Source: Aeromonas salmonicida subsp. salmonicida
GTDB taxonomy: Bacteria > Pseudomonadota > Gammaproteobacteria > Enterobacterales > Aeromonadaceae
Assembly: GCF_001643305.1 (NCBI RefSeq)
Contig: NZ_LSGW01000071.1
Coordinates: forward strand, 96,110-160,109
Reading direction: 5' to 3'
DNA: 64,000 bases
This document shows, piece after piece, positions 63,996-64,000 of the stretch (its first letter is position 1; each line of letters starts with the position of its first letter). The position numbers and the translations under genes are program-made. The notes beneath the pieces are model-generated. The model was not told the origin of the DNA and ran no database searches. It saw only the letters and a list, made by a program, of their open reading frames with translations.

Positions 63996-64000
63996 TCCTA

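Overview
The window looks like chromosomal DNA of an Aeromonas species, probably of the A. hydrophila group. The support is high-GC coding with gammaproteobacterial gene blocks in characteristic order (menH-B-C-E; cyaY // lptM-lysA-dapF-DUF484-xerC-yigB), a secreted M9 collagenase, a family I lipase with its foldase, sodA behind a Fur-like box, katG, and sgrR with an SgrT-like small gene. This is inferred from remembered protein families; no database was searched. I saw no rRNA, tRNA, CRISPR array, complete insertion sequence or replication origin.

Layout. 1-4.0 kb: the end of a menaquinone operon (menH partial, menB, menC, menE), with a degenerate second copy of the menB start just upstream of the real one. 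4.1-12.9 kb: an AT-rich fimbrial island. It holds a ToxR/PsaE-like membrane regulator split into two overlapping frames, a convergent chaperone-usher operon (major pilin, small periplasmic protein, usher, chaperone, two-domain adhesin, minor pilin), an intergenic region of about 0.8 kb, and a c-di-GMP-I (GEMM) riboswitch that reads into a 110-residue mini-pilin-like gene. 13.4-24.1 kb: collagenase, a SanA-like protein, a TPR gene with sodA, lipase with foldase, an exported protein, a thioesterase and katG. 24.2-31.3 kb: sgrR / sgrT-like gene, O-acetylhomoserine sulfhydrylase, glutathione transferase, a YqhD-type alcohol dehydrogenase and two unrecognised proteins. 31.8-37.1 kb: C69 dipeptidase, ydfG, DUF3624, GNAT acetyltransferase, an RLAN/RimK-type ATP-grasp ligase and an MgtC-like protein. 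37.2-48.4 kb: amylase lipoprotein, TonB copper receptor, DUF2442, LtaS-like membrane sulfatase, Lrp regulator, a CDKN3-like phosphatase, metA, an HD-GYP protein and a CinA-like protein. 48.4-57.6 kb: a tripartite ABC exporter, a FapA/DUF342 protein, yidA, a PuuD-like hydrolase, a lipoprotein and an MscS channel with a cNMP-like domain. 57.6-64.0 kb: an STY0301-like protein, then yigB, xerC, DUF484, dapF, lysA, lptM, cyaY and a carboxylesterase that lacks its C-terminus at the window edge.

Two observations stand out. First, five loci (105-bp units at 20359-20650, 75-bp units at 28453-28712, 17-bp units at 30614-30681, lysA tail copies at 61426-61643, a short xerC echo at 58776) carry extra copies of the last codons and stop codon of the adjacent gene just beyond its end; menB shows the same for its first codons. 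At the YqhD locus the non-genic copies still encode the same C-terminal peptide, and their differences in the last ten codons are all synonymous, down to TGA versus TAA. This suggests leftover allelic gene ends from repeated gene replacement rather than simple slippage. Second, the fimbrial island joins a c-di-GMP riboswitch, whose expression platform is an RBS-sequestering hairpin, to an unusually small pilin-like protein divergent from a full chaperone-usher operon.
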